From contig CP159990.1 in assembly GCA_040702975.1 (NCBI GenBank), forward strand, positions 3,720,001 through 3,784,000: a stretch of 64,000 nucleotides of DNA, given 5' to 3'. The notes below the pieces were generated by a model, which was not told the origin of the DNA, did not search any database, and was given only the letters and a program-made list of their open reading frames with translations. Positions 61,066 through 64,000 of this stretch are shown here, in pieces. This DNA comes from Roseburia hominis. GTDB lineage: Bacteria > Bacillota > Clostridia > Lachnospirales > Lachnospiraceae. The position numbers and the translations under genes are program-made. The stretch's first letter is position 1. The number at the start of each line of letters is the position of its first letter.

Positions 61066-62316
61066 TCAATATACTTCCGTAGTCATGGCAGTCGCCCCTA
61101 ATTGATTTGTTGACGTATACATAATACCGAGCGGTGTCGTAAGTTCATTGTGCGCGTCTTTCGTTTGCTGAATGAATGCCGGATAACCAATCACAGTCTC
61201 TGCCTTAGGAAGACGGATCACCTCATCATTATTTCCAGTAGACACGACAGCATCTGCTCTGTTAGAATTAGCTACCAAAGGGGGAAGCTCGCCCTTTGTG
61301 CCGGCAATTTCATTAGAAAGTAACACCGTCTTGATTCCCTTCTCTTCACAGGCATCACAGGTTGTCATCAAATCCACATCTGCATGGCCTCCGCCCTCCT
61401 GAGTCACAAGAATCCCATCCATACAAAGTTCCTTCGCAATTTCAGCAATTTTTTTTGCATTCTCCTGTTTTTGTTCAAGGGAACTGCTCTCTGTTGAAAT
61501 AATGACTCCCTGGAACAGAAGACTCTTTCCGTGAAGCGAAAATAATTCATCAATAACTGGATTCCGTTGATGAAGATAAGTTGGGTTTTTCTGGCAGGCA
61601 ATAATGTAATTTCCACTTACAATCGCTCCATCCAGGATTTTTTGTGGCTCCACCAGCCTTGGCTGCATCTGGACACAATTCTCACCCATATAATGTACAT
61701 TTCGTAACGGACCCTGTGCTTGTATGAAATATGCATATCCAATCTTTGGAAGTCCTTCCATCTCTGACTGATTATCATATATGAATTCACGCCCGTCTGT
61801 TTCTTCTGCAAGAATACTCCCAATATAAACCGCCGCTTGAACATTCATCTGTATAAGATCTTTTGCCAATATTTCTTTGGAAACCTTCTCCTTTAGCAAT
61901 TTAATCACTATGACCAAATGTATATTTTTTGAAAAAACAGAATAATTGGCTCCCGGCAAAAACAAATCAATAATGCCTTCTTGGATACCCGGATAGCAAA
62001 AGCTTTGCGTAATGCACAAATTTGCCGCCTGATGAGTCGTTCCCATACCACACCCAGTTGATGAATTGCTGATCCACCCCGGAAAATTTCCTTCACTTTC
62101 TTTATAAGATGGCCTAATAATATCCGTGACATGTATAATTCTCTTACATTCACCTGGTTTTGCTATCGCAAATTCAATATCATAGTCATAAGACACCTGA
62201 GAAGTTAAAGCCACCTTACATTCCTGTGGATTTATTGATAATATTCCTTCTTTGTAACCCGATTTTTCAGCCAAAATAACTGATTTAATTTCGTGCTCGA
62301 TTATTTTTAGTAGCAC
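61066..62316 (-). CDS. GrdE-like proprotein of amine reductase component B
   Basis: The best start is a GTG at 62316, seven bases after GGAGAAG (an ATG at 62334 is the alternative). The protein is 416 residues and resembles GrdE/GrdG/GrdI and PrdA precursors: VSYDYDIEFAIAKPGE and RPSYKESEGNFPGWISN early, SGNYIIACQKNPTYLHQRNP mid-way, and GILVTQEGGGHADVDLMTTC later. These proteins self-cleave at an internal Cys to form a pyruvoyl group that binds the amine. The Cys of ACQKNPTY, near the middle, is the likeliest site; TTCDAC is a second candidate. It is co-transcribed with the selenoprotein. Confidence 0.88.
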   Translation of the reverse strand: MLLKIIEHEIKSVILAEKSGYKEGILSINPQECKVALTSQVSYDYDIEFAIAKPGECKRIIHVTDIIRPSYKESEGNFPGWISNSSTGCGMGTTHQAANLCITQSFCYPGIQEGIIDLFLPGANYSVFSKNIHLVIVIKLLKEKVSKEILAKDLIQMNVQAAVYIGSILAEETDGREFIYDNQSEMEGLPKIGYAYFIQAQGPLRNVHYMGENCVQMQPRLVEPQKILDGAIVSGNYIIACQKNPTYLHQRNPVIDELFSLHGKSLLFQGVIISTESSSLEQKQENAKKIAEIAKELCMDGILVTQEGGGHADVDLMTTCDACEEKGIKTVLLSNEIAGTKGELPPLVANSNRADAVVSTGNNDEVIRLPKAETVIGYPAFIQQTKDAHNELTTPLGIMYTSTNQLGATAMTTEVY

Positions 62317-62365
62317 CGCTTCTTCTCCTTCCATGTTTTCTATTTTACCTGTCTACCGTTTGTTT

Positions 62366-62424
62366 GGTTGTCCGGTCAACCTGTTCTTTTATTGCATAAT
62401 ACCATATATTTATAAGTAATGCAA
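62366..62424 (-). promoter_or_regulatory. Promoter and operator of the Grd-like operon
   Basis: Minus-strand TTGCAT (62419-62424), 17 bases and TATTAT (62396-62401). Just downstream GGTTGTCCGGTCAACC (62366-62381) is a dyad with 7 of 8 paired positions per arm, a fitting site for the GntR regulator. Confidence 0.65.
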
Positions 62425-62569
62425 ACACTTTTTGGTGCTTTATCACATATTTTAATTTTTATTACACTTAAGGTATTTCTGTGATGATTTATTCCACATT
62501 AGAAACTCTTAGAAAAAGTCTATAAATTTGCTGAAACTTGTTTTAGATCGCGCCTATTGTACACATAAC

Positions 62570-62603
62570 AAAAAGCCCGTAAATATTGAACTTACGGACT
62601 TTC
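62570..62603 (-). terminator. Terminator after tRNA-Asn
   Basis: On the minus strand AAAGTCCGTAA pairs with TTACGGGCTTT (one G-U), followed by TTG. It lies 5 bp after the tRNA. Confidence 0.85.
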
Positions 62604-62607
62604 CTAA

Positions 62608-62679
62608 CTCCCCGAGTTGGGTTCGAACCAACGACCCTTCGGTTAACAGCCGAATGCTCTACCGCTGAGCTATCGAGGA
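62608..62679 (-). tRNA. tRNA-Asn(GTT)
   Basis: 72 nt. Acceptor TCCTCGA/TCGGGGA with one G-U, anticodon loop CTGTTAA, T loop GGTTCGAAC. Discriminator G. It lies downstream of the 23S gene on the same strand. Confidence 0.94.
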
Positions 62680-62690
62680 TTACTTATTTT

Positions 62691-62719
62691 ATTATAACCA
62701 CTTGCTCTCTTTTTTACAA
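62691..62719 (-). promoter_or_regulatory. Promoter of tRNA-Asn overlapping a hairpin
   Basis: Minus-strand TTGTAA (62714-62719), 17 bases and TATAAT (62691-62696), 12 bp before the tRNA. The spacer includes one arm of ACCACTTG/CAAGTGGT (62697-62724), perhaps the end of the rRNA transcript. Confidence 0.7.
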
Positions 62720-62802
62720 GTGGTTTTTTCCTTTTTTATTTCATGTACCTTCAAAACAGCATACAAAGAATCTTCTTCCATCCATTAACCTATCCTACCT
62801 CT

Positions 62803-64000
<1,198 letters not shown>

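Overview
The window reads as chromosomal DNA of an anaerobic, spore-forming Bacillota, most likely a member of the Lachnospiraceae. The grounds are a clostridial Csp-type germination protease, a monomeric group B [FeFe] hydrogenase, two phosphofructokinases carrying the PPi-type lysine, a Grd-type selenoprotein, FeoA/FeoA/FeoB, and clostridial ribosome binding sites and promoters. The assignment to family is inference; no species is claimed.

Layout. 1-2456: a LytTR response regulator followed by two tandem AgrC-like membrane sensors, at least one of which ends just after its H-box without an ATPase domain. 2729-10733: an A+T-rich, defence-like island holding an AAA ATPase with an RloB/TOPRIM-like partner, a remnant of a YhcG (DUF1016) nuclease, a TOTE-type primase-helicase, an AlbA_2/Schlafen-like regulator and a tyrosine-recombinase-like protein. 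10831-24562: a perfect 18-bp hairpin, Csp-like subtilase, a CoA-disulfide-reductase/rhodanese/sulfite-reductase fusion, an ECF sigma factor with its anti-sigma factor, several small or unknown genes, a GT2 glycosyltransferase and the first phosphofructokinase. 24755-31731: an Ig-repeat membrane protein and a pseudokinase-TPR protein, palindromic repeats (one lying inside a coding region), the second phosphofructokinase, GlpP and a DNA-deoxyinosine glycosylase.

31840-37680 is an iron region: tRNA-Arg, then a Fur-like HTH, a FeoB-associated protein, FeoB and two FeoA proteins, with a divergent DtxR-family regulator and GTTAG-N6-CTAAC dyads, followed by a ZIP transporter and a DUF2325 protein. 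37767-49922 holds an MFS transporter, a diguanylate cyclase abutting a CitMHS fragment, DAHP synthase, an FMN oxidoreductase, a zinc-ribbon/DUF4352 protein, tRNA-Ser, the hydrogenase, a PadR gene with a HAAS-RodA/FtsW-like protein, and an HD hydrolase. 50097-53240 is a five-tRNA cluster whose last gene (tRNA-Leu) is followed by an IS1182-family element and a HigBA-like toxin-antitoxin pair, bracketed by about 98-bp direct repeats made of the tRNA-Leu 3' end and its terminator.

53422-62424 carries a DUF2974 hydrolase, an MFS and a TSUP transporter, a GntR/UTRA regulator, and an operon for a GrdE-like proprotein, a GrdB-like selenoprotein read through an in-frame UGA (59997-59999), and a DASS-type transporter. 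No other Grd component is present, so this looks like a dedicated substrate-recognition module of an amine reductase, probably under the GntR regulator. The window closes with tRNA-Asn and the 3' part of a 23S rRNA gene, with no 5S gene between them. No CRISPR array or replication origin was seen.
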